Below, in pieces: positions 1 to 10,874 of a stretch of 64,000 bases of DNA; position 1 is the stretch's first letter; each line of letters begins with the position of its first letter. The position numbers and the translations under genes are program-made. The stretch comes from Lachancea thermotolerans CBS 6340 (Eukaryota > Ascomycota > Saccharomycetes > Saccharomycetales > Saccharomycetaceae): assembly GCF_000142805.1 (NCBI RefSeq), contig NC_013083.1, positions 1,178,001-1,242,000 of the forward strand. Direction: 5' to 3'. The notes under the pieces are model-generated. The model did no database searches, had not been told where the DNA came from, and was given only the letters and a program-made list of their open reading frames with translations.

Positions 1-3000
1 ATACACATCGAATGTTCGGGCTTCCGCCAGCGGAGGAAACATATTTTTGCAAATGGGACTTTTCCCTAGGCACCCTTGATCTTTCCTCAGATTTACCATT
101 CACTCTTGGATTTATCAATGCCTGGAAAAAGTTGGGCTTTGGCTTTCGGGATTATGAAAACATAATGAATTATAAAGTTGCCCCAATCTTGGACATGACT
201 TCTGTTACTCTCGCAATAGATGCAATCGTCTTTTGCACTGATAAAATTAAAGACGAAACAGCTATCCAATTGAATGCCCAAGACATTTCTGCGAAATTCG
301 CTGACCTTGAAAATTCACTGTATTCCAGCAGAGTCGATCTTGATGTTGCTAATTTGACGGCTTCGATAATCGATAAAAATAAATCGAACAAAGCCATTGC
401 TTCCTTCATGACCTCGATAAAAATTTCAAACTTCTGTCAACTGCAAGATCTCTTGGCTCACTCTCAACAGCAAAAGGTGCATATAGCATCAAATGATGCC
501 CCATTTCACCGCTGCCCTTTTTTGATACCTCTCACCCTGCAAAATTCAAGTGACTATAAAGGACTATTTGGATGTATTCCACCAGGTGTTTCAATTCCTT
601 CTCTCGCGGTACCACTTCAAACTGAAAACGTCAAAGCTGTTTTTCAAGGTTACTTGAAAGCTGAAAATGCATCAAAGGATTTTGTTGATCGGTGGTTTCC
701 TGTCAATGAAGTCAAGAATAAAAACTCTTCGTCATTAAAAGACTTCAAGGGTCAGCTGCAGCCTATTCTTGATGACAATACAAGTTTAAGTTCATCGTTC
801 TCTGATCCAACTTTCGAGCATAACACTCTAGTTGTGAATCTTGAAAATTCAAGACTCTCAATAAGCCCCGAATGTTACGAGGTAATTGGCAATGCCGTAG
901 AACAATGTCACAAGAAGCTTATAGAGCAATTTATTGACAATATCGAGTTAGATGTTGTCCTTCATTTCATAAAAATGGCTTCGAGACAAAAAAATTACAA
1001 AAATATTAGAGTTCTTATGCCTACCTTGGACGTATTGTTTGAAACTTACAACAAGGAGAATACCTATGATGTTGAAGGGCAAGTTAAGGTGACCGCGAAC
1101 CAAGTCAGCCTTGATTGGAGCCTTAAAAAAGGTCTAAAGCTTCCTGGCAGTGACAATGATCCGGAAGACACAACAAGTCTTCTAAAAATTGAATCCTTAG
1201 ACCTAGAAGTCTTTAATAAGTTGGATAAAAAAACTAAATTTGCTGAAATGGATGAAAATATTGCATTTGGGTGCTCGGTGAAGGAATTAGAAGCGTGGAG
1301 TTACTTGAACGGTATTGCTGATTCCTCTCTATATCTGAAATCCATCAATGCCTCGGTTGCCTTAGATAAGTTCAACTGGCTAATTGATTTCATGAGAAAA
1401 GCTTTTAATGATTCAAAACAACTTATAAATCGGCTATCTTACTGTACTGGACAGTTCAGGAAGGCAGAACAGGAGTTTTTTTATCGCATTTCGAAAGCAA
1501 GTGACGAATATCAAATTACTCATGATCCACCAGTAATCACAAAACCGGCCTATATTACTCGCTTGCCAAGTCAGCATGTGAGAGAAAGTCGGAGCTGGAA
1601 AATTGTCACTCGTTTGAGGCACATTCTGAACTATTTACCTACAACACTAATCTCAGACATCTTCAATGATCTCAAAAATTCTGAATATCCGCCTCGCAGC
1701 ACAGCAGAAGAGACTTTTCTCGAAATCTTTTCAAACTGGGGAAACTGGGATTACTCGGACGTTGAAAAGTGTTACATGTACAGACGAGTTTTCACTAATA
1801 CTTTGGATGATACTGTTGCTCACGAAAGTAGCACAAAGATCGAGACTGGGACTTTTATGTTGAACTTTTTTGACAGTATCAATACTGGCAGTGACTCTGT
1901 TATCCTTAAAAACCTTAAAGCCCAGAGAACCTTGGAAGCATGCAAGGATGAAGCTGCAGAAAAACGCTCTAACATGAGCAACGCCGAGGACGATCTTGAA
2001 GAACGTCTATCCTGCATTATAAACAAAGCGCAGATATCTCTAAGTGACGGAACTCTCATTAAGTTGCTGAGTGTAAGAGAACTGTTCACATTTGAAGCAG
2101 AGCACGCGGCTGTGAAAGAAAATGAAAAGCTACCTGCTTTCCAACAATACACAGCATTAGTTGACAGATGCGACATTCAACTTTTGTGCGGAGCTAATAG
2201 GGCAAATCTCAAATCATTTGGCAATACTTTGACTATTGTTCGTGAAAACAAGTCTGAGGATGCTGATGCGTTTTCAACGGCGTTTGCATGGTCGTGGTTC
2301 GAATTTGGAATACGCCACAGAAACACAATACTATTGGATGCATTTTCAAGAAGCAGCGCGGTGGGCGCACATGGTTTTAGCGGGAAAAACTCACGAAGGA
2401 AACTCGACTTACGAGCCAAAAAGTTCCGGTTAAAGCTGCCTTCGGAGTCAAAACACTACTGTACTTTCATTGATTCCCTTGAAGAATCCTGGAATAACCT
2501 AAGGCTTGCATTAGGTCCAAATACAGGGTTTCTAGAAAAACCTCATTCTGCCGCTACGGAGAAAGTAGCCCCCCAGTTTGCTTTGAACATTGATATCTCC
2601 GACCTCACCACTGATATATCCTTACTATCATCTCTCGCCATCACAAAAAACTTTAAAAAATTAACCCTAGCTTATGAGCAAAGCGCAAGTTCTGCGCTAA
2701 AGCTAGCGTTTGAAACACTTGACATTGATGTTTTCTCGACAAGGACAACCCAACAATACCTAAAAATTTCCCAGTCAAACATTTCTTTCAGTTTGCATCG
2801 TCCGAAGAAAAACAATGCAAGCCCTCCAACCGTCAAGCTCGACTCAAATATAACTAAACTCAAACTTTATGATCCAAGAGACATCACCCTCCCCCTTGGA
2901 AAGGATATCGCTCAGGCCAAGGCCTGTTTGGCTTCATTAAAAAGTTGCTTCGGGAAGCTTAACACTAAAAATGATAAAGACATTATGTCACAAGGCAATA

Positions 3001-6000
3001 CAAAGTTCAATTTTTCAGCTTCTTGGATCTTCCAAGTTAGATTAAATTATGTCGGACTGCTTATTCCACTCGGTTCAACAAGTTATATCACTGAGCTGAA
3101 TGAAATCTCTGCATTTATAACCGCTGATGAGTTTACAAACAAGGCAAGTGAGAATTCGCAGGGGGCCCTCCGCGGTGACTTATCTGCTGCTAGCATTGCT
3201 TTCCTCATTAATGACAGGATGCTCCCAGAAGCGCTTTCCAGAGTTGTGGACTTTGCAGTAAGTATCAAGATTGCAAAAGAATCAGAAGAAGTCATCAGGT
3301 CTCTTCAAATTGAAAGTCCTTACTTTAGGATTGCTCTTTCTCCATTTTCATTGGTAAGGATATTGTTTCTTGTGAACGAGCTGTCTCGCTTAAGCGAATT
3401 ACAAAAGCGCCAAACTGTTGGCAAGCTTCCAGAGTCTGTTGAAGTCAGAGAGACATTCAGATTCCGTAGGGCCTTTCGGTCAGTCCAGGTCCTATCCTAC
3501 AACTTCTGTTTGGGCTGGATATTTGACGTGAATGATTCTCCGGAGCCGGGTTTAATCTGGGGATATCAGCGGTTATTTGCGGCACACGAAAAACCCTATG
3601 GGAAGCTCACACTTTTAGATGCTTATTTTTCTATTGCCGAAGGCTCGACATCCGATGATTTTTATGCTCACAAAAATAGTTTTGAGAACCCGAACAGGAG
3701 CTTTTTGCCCAGCATGCAGATAAGATACTGGATTGAAAGCAAAGGCTTAACTGATGAGCTATTTATCAGGATAAATGGTGAAAGACTTGATGTACGTTTC
3801 TTGTCAAAATCAATTGATGTCGCTGGTGGTCTAATGAAATCCCTTAATATGTTTGACGAGTTGAAGAAACAATACGTCGATCCTTTCAAGTCAGTTGCCA
3901 ATCCAAAAAGACCCTCTGCTACTTCAACATTCTCAAAATTTCCTGGGCTATCAACCATCCAAAGGGTTGATTGTAAGGTTCAATATGCAGGTGGCGTTTT
4001 CAGGCTATACTCTTTGGATGACGTTCAAAATGAAGCGGGCCCTTCATTTCAGCTTGAAAGCCCCTCAGTGGAAATTTTATTTGATTACAGAAGGATGGTT
4101 CATGGTAAACACAGTCACATTTTGAGGGCTTGGATGATCGTCTATTCATCGCATAACACAATTTTTCCTACGTGTGTACCGGTCCTCAACGAAATGGCTC
4201 GGGATATACGACAGCTTCTCAAGGGTTTCAACCGCAGCCCGCAAGAAGCCTCCCATAAGTCTGTTTCACAGGAAAGCTTAGATTACAGAAGTTTCTTAAG
4301 AGGCACAGACATTTCATTCCTTATTGATATCGGCAAACAACAGATAAGTTTTAGTTGCGAACCGAAAGCGAAAGTCCAGGCGGATCTTGGATTTGAAAAG
4401 CTGGCCGTGAAAGTGTTCACAAATGATCTTGACATGTCTGAACCTCTAAGTCTATCAATTGATATCTACGAGATTACAGCGAAGTCTAGACATATCTTTT
4501 CGCGAGAGGTAAGCACCTCGATCAAAATTGATCAGCTCAGCTGGATTTTTATTTTGACACATCCAGATACCATTCACACCTATGGCATAATGCATATACC
4601 AAACATTGACGTTTATTTCAACATCAAGCAGCTGCAGGATTTGAATATTTTTGTCAACATTTGGAAACCGGATAGCTACGTTTTCACTCAGCCAGAACTT
4701 GACAGCGAACATTCTCGGGCACTGACATCCGAGGAGAAACCTCTTGTCGCGAAATTCAAAAAAGTTTCTTCCACCACGTCTTTCCCTTGGAACTTCATAT
4801 TAATAATCTCCAAAATTAAAGGTGACATAGACCTTGGAATATCACTCGGAGTTCTCAGCCTTACGACAGACAGGATTTGGGCCATAACGGACCACTATTC
4901 TGACTGGACTCAGAAGCTATCACTTCAGATGGAGAAGATACTTCTATCTTCCGATGGTCGTCTTGGAGGAACTTTGCTGCTTAGAAATTTCAGCTGGATG
5001 TCGCGTATAAGATGGCCAGTTCGAGAGGGCGTCTTTGAGAGCCCACTCGTGACTCTTGATGTTTTGTTGGATGAATTTGATCTCAAGCTATCTTTTGACT
5101 ATCACCTTATTTTGATTGCCAGCGTTGAAGTACTCAAGCTAAAGCTTTTCAACAAAAGAGACCCAAGAGGAATTTCTAGAAATTTGCTTTCCGTGGCTAT
5201 TTCCTCCAATAGCACGCAGCTCTTTTTAACAGCTTTAGCTCCGGCGAATATTTTGGATGTCTACAATACCATTTTAAGAATGAGAAAGGATAACCGAAAG
5301 TCATATTTTGAAACACTCGGAGACTCTAACACAAAGGACACTAGAAGTGCAAGCACAAGCAAAGACATCCTAAACTCTTTGAGTTTCTTGCGGACGGAAT
5401 TGGAGGTTAGCCTAAAATTTGTCCATATTCAAATATACCCCAGTAAGTTGTTCGATATGGAGGTCCTCACATTCAAAGCAAAGGATTTCTTAACGCAGTC
5501 TCAAATTGAAGGGGATGAGAAGCTAAAGACGCATTTGAAATGGCAGATTCATGGTGTGAAAATCGCTTTGTCCAGATTCAAAAATCAACTTCACGAGAAG
5601 GCTGCATCTCAGATCGGAGTCAAAGAATATATTGAACATGCTAGAAAAGCTGATGGTGGAACAATCCTTGTCATACCAGCGATTCTTATTGGCATGACAA
5701 CATGGCACGATGTCGCAACAAACACCGTGGAACTACTGTACAGTAATAGCTTTGGTGGGAAAATAGGTATAAGATGGAACCTAGGATCGATCAATTTCTT
5801 GCGGGAAATGTGGGCCACGCATGTAAGGGCAATGGCCTTGAGGAGATCACACAATGGTCAACCTCGAGGATTTTTCGAAGACGAGCATCTGGAAGAAAAG
5901 CTTCGGGATGTTGATTTAGGAGATGAATACGAATACGTACCCCTTGAGGAACCTCACATTGAAATACCCCAGACGAAAGATTTAGGTGAAGCAACCCCAC

Positions 6001-6128
6001 CCGTTGAATGGTTTGGTGTCAATAGGAAACAATTTCCTGGTTTAACTCACCAAGCTATGATTGTCCCTTTGCAGAAACTAGCTCACATAGCAGAGACGGA
6101 GTGGGCGCGGATTTTAGGACGCGCTTAA
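1..6128 (+). CDS. CSF1: Csf1-like bridge lipid-transfer protein, C-terminal part (5' partial)
   Basis: The reading frame is open from the left edge (first full codon at 3) to a TAA at 6126-6128, giving about 2041 residues. S. cerevisiae Csf1 is roughly 2950 residues, so about the first third, including the N-terminal membrane anchor and chorein-like start, lies outside the window. The C-terminal tail with the PPVEWFGVNRKQFPGLTHQ motif and the closing ILGRA is the part I recognise as Csf1. The family (Csf1, Tweek, BLTP1) forms long hydrophobic-groove proteins that move phospholipids at ER contact sites; in yeast it is linked to cold tolerance and GPI-anchor lipid supply. It is convergent with SMC4, 40 bp away, the same neighbour as in S. 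cerevisiae (YLR087C/YLR086W). No break or frameshift is visible in the part present. Confidence 0.9.
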   Translation, partial: THRMFGLPPAEETYFCKWDFSLGTLDLSSDLPFTLGFINAWKKLGFGFRDYENIMNYKVAPILDMTSVTLAIDAIVFCTDKIKDETAIQLNAQDISAKFADLENSLYSSRVDLDVANLTASIIDKNKSNKAIASFMTSIKISNFCQLQDLLAHSQQQKVHIASNDAPFHRCPFLIPLTLQNSSDYKGLFGCIPPGVSIPSLAVPLQTENVKAVFQGYLKAENASKDFVDRWFPVNEVKNKNSSSLKDFKGQLQPILDDNTSLSSSFSDPTFEHNTLVVNLENSRLSISPECYEVIGNAVEQCHKKLIEQFIDNIELDVVLHFIKMASRQKNYKNIRVLMPTLDVLFETYNKENTYDVEGQVKVTANQVSLDWSLKKGLKLPGSDNDPEDTTSLLKIESLDLEVFNKLDKKTKFAEMDENIAFGCSVKELEAWSYLNGIADSSLYLKSINASVALDKFNWLIDFMRKAFNDSKQLINRLSYCTGQFRKAEQEFFYRISKASDEYQITHDPPVITKPAYITRLPSQHVRESRSWKIVTRLRHILNYLPTTLISDIFNDLKNSEYPPRSTAEETFLEIFSNWGNWDYSDVEKCYMYRRVFTNTLDDTVAHESSTKIETGTFMLNFFDSINTGSDSVILKNLKAQRTLEACKDEAAEKRSNMSNAEDDLEERLSCIINKAQISLSDGTLIKLLSVRELFTFEAEHAAVKENEKLPAFQQYTALVDRCDIQLLCGANRANLKSFGNTLTIVRENKSEDADAFSTAFAWSWFEFGIRHRNTILLDAFSRSSAVGAHGFSGKNSRRKLDLRAKKFRLKLPSESKHYCTFIDSLEESWNNLRLALGPNTGFLEKPHSAATEKVAPQFALNIDISDLTTDISLLSSLAITKNFKKLTLAYEQSASSALKLAFETLDIDVFSTRTTQQYLKISQSNISFSLHRPKKNNASPPTVKLDSNITKLKLYDPRDITLPLGKDIAQAKACLASLKSCFGKLNTKNDKDIMSQGNTKFNFSASWIFQVRLNYVGLLIPLGSTSYITELNEISAFITADEFTNKASENSQGALRGDLSAASIAFLINDRMLPEALSRVVDFAVSIKIAKESEEVIRSLQIESPYFRIALSPFSLVRILFLVNELSRLSELQKRQTVGKLPESVEVRETFRFRRAFRSVQVLSYNFCLGWIFDVNDSPEPGLIWGYQRLFAAHEKPYGKLTLLDAYFSIAEGSTSDDFYAHKNSFENPNRSFLPSMQIRYWIESKGLTDELFIRINGERLDVRFLSKSIDVAGGLMKSLNMFDELKKQYVDPFKSVANPKRPSATSTFSKFPGLSTIQRVDCKVQYAGGVFRLYSLDDVQNEAGPSFQLESPSVEILFDYRRMVHGKHSHILRAWMIVYSSHNTIFPTCVPVLNEMARDIRQLLKGFNRSPQEASHKSVSQESLDYRSFLRGTDISFLIDIGKQQISFSCEPKAKVQADLGFEKLAVKVFTNDLDMSEPLSLSIDIYEITAKSRHIFSREVSTSIKIDQLSWIFILTHPDTIHTYGIMHIPNIDVYFNIKQLQDLNIFVNIWKPDSYVFTQPELDSEHSRALTSEEKPLVAKFKKVSSTTSFPWNFILIISKIKGDIDLGISLGVLSLTTDRIWAITDHYSDWTQKLSLQMEKILLSSDGRLGGTLLLRNFSWMSRIRWPVREGVFESPLVTLDVLLDEFDLKLSFDYHLILIASVEVLKLKLFNKRDPRGISRNLLSVAISSNSTQLFLTALAPANILDVYNTILRMRKDNRKSYFETLGDSNTKDTRSASTSKDILNSLSFLRTELEVSLKFVHIQIYPSKLFDMEVLTFKAKDFLTQSQIEGDEKLKTHLKWQIHGVKIALSRFKNQLHEKAASQIGVKEYIEHARKADGGTILVIPAILIGMTTWHDVATNTVELLYSNSFGGKIGIRWNLGSINFLREMWATHVRAMALRRSHNGQPRGFFEDEHLEEKLRDVDLGDEYEYVPLEEPHIEIPQTKDLGEATPPVEWFGVNRKQFPGLTHQAMIVPLQKLAHIAETEWARILGRA

Positions 6129-6168
6129 ATAAACCTTTTTTATTACACTTCCAATATTTAAAGCAGAT

Positions 6169-9100
6169 TCAAGACCTGTTAATCAAATCCTTGTTTTCCA
6201 ATGCCACGCTCTTGGTCATATTCCTGTTTTTGTAGATACCTACAAGTTGCTGCGCCAGCTCGAACATATTATTACGCAGTGATATCACAATAAATTGTGC
6301 GTTTTTGGTCCGTTCCTTAATGTAGTTGGCAACAATTGAAACATTACGAAAGTCCAAAGCAGCATCAATTTCATCCATGACATAGAGAGGAGTGGGCTTG
6401 TATTTATGAAGCGCGAAAACAAGAGCCAAAGAACTCAATGTCTTTTCTCCACCAGAAAGGTTAGAAATATTTCTCCAGCTTTTTTTTGGTGGCATCACGC
6501 TGAAAAGAACTCCTTCTGAGAACGGATCTAAGCTGTCCACAAGCTCCAGCTCAGCGTTGCCCCCCATCGTAATCATCTGGTACATTTCTTTGAGCGTCAT
6601 CGAAATTGTGTTAAAACCGTTCATAAATTCATCAAGCCTTTTTTTTCTCAAGTTGTCGCAGTTTTGACGTACCGAATCTCTCTGCTCCACAGCTTTGTTT
6701 AATTCCAATTTTCTTGCTTGAAAGTCCACAAGCCTTTTTGTGTACTCCTCAAGAACTTCAATGTCCGCGTATGCATTTTCTACAAAGTCGTTAAGCTGTC
6801 CAATTTCAAGCTCAACCTCTTCAACGTTCAGTTCTTTTAACTGGGCTTCAGTTAATTTTGGCAAATCTGAAGGGGAGGTTTCCATCTCTTCTGGCTCATC
6901 AACATCCATTTGATCTTCCGGCTGAGAAGCAGTGGGCTCGTTACCCATACAGCCCTCAACTGTATCAACTTCCATCAAGTCACCATTAGAGGGCTCTTGG
7001 CTACGCGCTTCAGAGCTCTGTCCATGAAGCTCGTCCCCTGACCGACTTTCGGACAACAGAAGTTTGTTAAGCGTTTGAAGCGTTGCAGTTACGTCGCGTA
7101 TCTTTAGGGATTCAAGCTGCTTCAAAAGATCATGGCCATCTTTTCCGATATGGTTCAAAAGGTCATTTAGCTTTTCCAGCTGGTTATTAATGTCAACTTC
7201 GAAAACAGCAAAGTCTTGCCCTTCACTCGATTTTTCCTCTATGAGCCTTTCGATTTCTCGTACTTTTTCTTCAATCTCTTCTCCCTCTTTCTGAAGTTTA
7301 TCAATAGATGCTTCTAGTTCAAGTATCTTGTTATCGGAGGAAGAAATCAGTTCTTTTATCGATTCGAGTTCATTAGTACATTGATCAATGTCAACTGAAA
7401 GTTGGCCGGCTTGCTTCTCATATCGTTTTAGATCATTCTCGGCTTTTTTCACTGCAGTCTTGTCCCTCTTTTGCTTTCCAAGAGTAATGCTAATTCTTTG
7501 GCCTATCGAGTCAACTAAAGAACCTTGCAACTGAAGTTTTGTACCGCCAATCTTCATTATCTGCTCCTGTAGTTCCTTGATCTTGTTCTTCTTTGATTTC
7601 ATTTCACCTTCTAGCAGTTTGCACTCTGCCTTCAAAGAGTCTAATCTTGAGTTTGCTTCTATTAAGGTGTCATCGGAAGATTCGTTTAGCTTTTGCTCTT
7701 TTTTTAGACTTGCTGCCCTGTCTTCACACAACTTAATTTCCGAGAGAAGAGAGTCTATCTCCATTCTCCTCTTTGATATATCAGTCTCGATTTCAGGTTC
7801 CCGGTCTTTGAGACTTTGTAAAGCATCCTCCATCTCATGCAAAGTGTCAGTAGCTATTTTGAAATTACGCTCCCTTTCAGTAAGTTCCTCATCTATTTGA
7901 CGGACTTCTTCTGCCGTGAATGATGCGCCAGTGTTGAGCCTTTCAGACTTCATCATTCCGCTGGCCCTGTGATTACCACCACCGCTCATTGTTCCTGAAA
8001 GATCGATTAGCTTACCATCCAAAGTGACGACTCTGAATCTCTGTTTTCCATAAGCTACTCGATTTGCTTCCTTCAAATCTTTGGCTACTAGGGTGTCTCT
8101 TAACACACTGTAAAACGCATTTCTAAACTTGTTGTCAATTGGATGAACCAAATCGAATAGTCTTGACACGTTGTTTGGTGTTTGGATAGTGTTCATATTA
8201 AAAGACCTCAGCTTATCTAATAAGATAAACCTTGCATAGCCAAGCTTGTTTTTTCTCAAATGCTCGATACACTGTTGTCCGCATTCTACTGTTTCAACCA
8301 CAACATCATCAAGCCGAGGACACGCTGTCGATATTGCGACATCATACTTGTCATCAATCGTTCCCAAATCTCCAAGGCGTCCATGAAAACCCGAAATGCG
8401 ACCAGACCTCTGCAGCCTTTGAAGTGCCGAGAGAACTTTATTTTTGTTCTCGAAGGTCGAAAGAGATGATTTGGCATCAAGGCTGCGCTGGCGATGTGTA
8501 GTTAAAACGGCTTTCATCTCTTTCATTTTATTTGAAGCATTATCACATTCAGTTTGGCCTATGATAATTTGCCTTTGTATGTCTGTGTGTTCTTTTTCGA
8601 GACCTTCAATTGCCTGATGCTGTTCAGCCACCTTTTTGCGATTATTGGAGATGTCATTTTCCGATTTTGAAATCTCTTCGGCTATCTTTGCAAGTGATTC
8701 CTTTAAAACTGAGATTTTTGTTTCCTCGAGTTTGATCTGTGATCTTTTCTCTTGAAGTTTAACGTTCCAAGGCTCTAGCTCCTGCTCAATTTCACCAATT
8801 TGAACCGATATCGCTCCCGTCTTACCTTTTAAAGATATCTTGATTTCATCTAGTTTGGTTTTCTCGACAAGTAAAGATTTATTCAATTCATCTAGTTCCT
8901 TTTCATATTGGACTTGGTCTTTAAAGAGTTCTTCCAATTTAGCCTGAGTAGCGTTGATTGAATTGACAGTGGCGTGATGTGTTTTTTCTGCCTTGACTTT
9001 TTTCTGCGATATGTTCTTCAACTTCTCCTCCAAGGACACCCTATCGCGATCGCAAGTGCGTTTTTCTGACGTGAGAGAACTCTCACTGTCTTTAATACCT

Positions 9101-10368
9101 CTAATGGTAACATTGAGTGACTTGGATTCCGACTCCAGCTGCTTGATTTCTCTTTTGTGTTCTGTGTATTTTGCACGTTCCGCTGAAAGCTTTTCCTCCA
9201 GCGTCTTAATCTTCTCTTGAGTGTTGGTTGACTTAAAGCTGTTTTTCCATAATTTATGTTGTAAAAGTTTAGAGCGAAGGAAAGTTAACTTCTTTTCTTT
9301 CTCTAAGAACTCTAGGGCCTCATCTTTCCCCGACTCAAGAGAACTCTTTTCGCGTTCCACTATTTCATACCTGTTTTCTTTTTCCTGACACACATCATTG
9401 AGCTGGTCGATTTGAACTAGGGTTTGCTCTATCAATGGCTTATATTTCGCGGTACCAATAATGTCCTCAAGGTATTCAAGAAGTCCATCGTCGCCTTCTT
9501 TCTCTGCTTTGGGCTTCATTTGCGCAATACTTTCCACTTCGCCTTGAAGAATTAAAAACCTTTTATGGTCCAAGTCGATGCCTTCTTTTCGCAGCAGCTC
9601 GGTCACTTGCGTGTAGCTACTTTCCTTGCCGTTGACATAGTACTTCGAAGTATTATTTTTAAAGGCTTTTCGTGTAACCACCAAGCCAGGTCTGTCCTGC
9701 CTTACAGTGGTTCTCCCATCTAGTTCGTCCTGAACGTACTGGAAAAATACCTCAACGTGGCAGGAGTCAAGGTTTGGATGTGCTTCCGACTTATGTATCA
9801 AATCAGAAAGCTTGCCTTGCCGCATTTTGTTTGCACGAAACCCGAAGACAAAAAGCAAAGAGTCTATGACATTTGATTTTCCAGAGCCATTAGGTCCCAC
9901 AACCGCTGAAAATGAAGAATGGAAGGGTCCAACCACCTGTGTCCCTGCATAGGACTTGAAGTTGTGAAGGCTGAGGCGGTTAATACATAGCCGCTCAATA
10001 GGTTGGGCCAAACCGCGAACTTGCTCAGTCTTTTGAGATTCAAGCCTTGTCTTTTTTGTTGGTGAAAGCTGTATTAGCTCCAACTTGCGTGTGGGTGATC
10101 GTGTCGGAGACCTTGGGGGCGACTGCGAGTACACACGTCCCCTGGAGCTCGAAAGTTCGCTCTTCAAAGGCTGCAAATATGGCACATTAGAAGACGAAGA
10201 TGTGACTGGCTGCGAGAAAGCAAACCTTTTATCTGGGGACCCGAGCACCAATTTCCTGGGGGTTCTTGATCTAGACGCTCTTGTCACGTCAACTGACTCT
10301 TCAGTTTGAGAGAAATCTTCGTCACGGTTCACAAACGTCTTCTGTTTTTTAGACAGCGGGCTTTCCAT
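6169..10368 (-). CDS. SMC4: Condensin ATPase subunit Smc4
   Basis: This is an SMC ATPase that pairs with Smc2 in condensin and compacts chromosomes in mitosis. From the ATG at 10366-10368 it has 1399 residues (the yeast protein is about 1420). The Walker A motif GPNGSGKS is at residues 158-165. Long coiled coils flank a hinge near the middle with a GTMSGGG-type segment. The C-terminal ABC signature LSGGEKT lies near residue 1300, and Walker B (LYVMDEIDAALD) near 1325. An in-frame ATG at 10512 would add 48 residues, but that stretch overlaps the promoter, including a CACGTG site, and does not look like Smc4, so I chose the inner start. A highly acidic, MD/E-rich segment (about residues 1108-1170) interrupts the distal coiled coil. 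It is divergent from ARP6 and convergent with CSF1. Confidence 0.95.
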   Translation of the reverse strand: MESPLSKKQKTFVNRDEDFSQTEESVDVTRASRSRTPRKLVLGSPDKRFAFSQPVTSSSSNVPYLQPLKSELSSSRGRVYSQSPPRSPTRSPTRKLELIQLSPTKKTRLESQKTEQVRGLAQPIERLCINRLSLHNFKSYAGTQVVGPFHSSFSAVVGPNGSGKSNVIDSLLFVFGFRANKMRQGKLSDLIHKSEAHPNLDSCHVEVFFQYVQDELDGRTTVRQDRPGLVVTRKAFKNNTSKYYVNGKESSYTQVTELLRKEGIDLDHKRFLILQGEVESIAQMKPKAEKEGDDGLLEYLEDIIGTAKYKPLIEQTLVQIDQLNDVCQEKENRYEIVEREKSSLESGKDEALEFLEKEKKLTFLRSKLLQHKLWKNSFKSTNTQEKIKTLEEKLSAERAKYTEHKREIKQLESESKSLNVTIRGIKDSESSLTSEKRTCDRDRVSLEEKLKNISQKKVKAEKTHHATVNSINATQAKLEELFKDQVQYEKELDELNKSLLVEKTKLDEIKISLKGKTGAISVQIGEIEQELEPWNVKLQEKRSQIKLEETKISVLKESLAKIAEEISKSENDISNNRKKVAEQHQAIEGLEKEHTDIQRQIIIGQTECDNASNKMKEMKAVLTTHRQRSLDAKSSLSTFENKNKVLSALQRLQRSGRISGFHGRLGDLGTIDDKYDVAISTACPRLDDVVVETVECGQQCIEHLRKNKLGYARFILLDKLRSFNMNTIQTPNNVSRLFDLVHPIDNKFRNAFYSVLRDTLVAKDLKEANRVAYGKQRFRVVTLDGKLIDLSGTMSGGGNHRASGMMKSERLNTGASFTAEEVRQIDEELTERERNFKIATDTLHEMEDALQSLKDREPEIETDISKRRMEIDSLLSEIKLCEDRAASLKKEQKLNESSDDTLIEANSRLDSLKAECKLLEGEMKSKKNKIKELQEQIMKIGGTKLQLQGSLVDSIGQRISITLGKQKRDKTAVKKAENDLKRYEKQAGQLSVDIDQCTNELESIKELISSSDNKILELEASIDKLQKEGEEIEEKVREIERLIEEKSSEGQDFAVFEVDINNQLEKLNDLLNHIGKDGHDLLKQLESLKIRDVTATLQTLNKLLLSESRSGDELHGQSSEARSQEPSNGDLMEVDTVEGCMGNEPTASQPEDQMDVDEPEEMETSPSDLPKLTEAQLKELNVEEVELEIGQLNDFVENAYADIEVLEEYTKRLVDFQARKLELNKAVEQRDSVRQNCDNLRKKRLDEFMNGFNTISMTLKEMYQMITMGGNAELELVDSLDPFSEGVLFSVMPPKKSWRNISNLSGGEKTLSSLALVFALHKYKPTPLYVMDEIDAALDFRNVSIVANYIKERTKNAQFIVISLRNNMFELAQQLVGIYKNRNMTKSVALENKDLINRS

Positions 10369-10874
10369 AGTGCCTTCCAAGAAAAGAGTCGTTTGAGCTC
10401 TTAACCGCCTGTGCTGTCCGGGGAAAGCTTGGGTAGAGATCACACCTTGGTCATCTGCAGTGTTTACATGTATGAATTTTAATGAGGTCACGTGATCATT
10501 ATAATATGGCACTGAGTGGGAGTATTATGGCTTCGCTACCCCAACGAGCCGTTTATACAAGCCCTAAATGTGTTGTGTAGTCTGCTCCTCGACAAAAAAC
10601 CGGTGGCGAAGATCTAATATTACTTTAATTTGGACCAAAGCCTTTGTAGTCCCTTAACCGAGTAATTCACAGCAAGCAGCGCTTCAAGGAAATATAACCC
10701 GAAATTTGCGTCGCATGATCAGCGAGAAAGGGTTCGTAATATGTCTTGATAGCTCAGTCCTTTTGTAGACGATTTGTTTTCTCTTTGATTTTTAATGATC
10801 TTCGTGCAGCTATTATGAAATTAAAGCTCATTTAATCGTACTTGTTAAGGCGCACAAGAAGTAAAGTTTTGTGA
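10369..10874. promoter_or_regulatory. SMC4/ARP6 divergent promoter region
   Basis: A 506-bp intergenic region between divergent genes. Seen directly: TGTTTAC at 10461-10467 (GTAAACA on the SMC4 strand, a forkhead-type site), GTCACGTGA at 10487-10495 (Cbf1/E-box type), and AGCCCTAA at 10560-10567 (Tbf1-like). I see no ORF with coding character and no RNA gene. The factor assignments are motif matches only. Confidence 0.4.

Noticed and set aside
10369-10512. 48-residue N-terminal extension of Smc4 from the upstream ATG
   Set aside because: It overlaps a CACGTG promoter site and does not resemble Smc4; the inner ATG gives the usual N-terminus.
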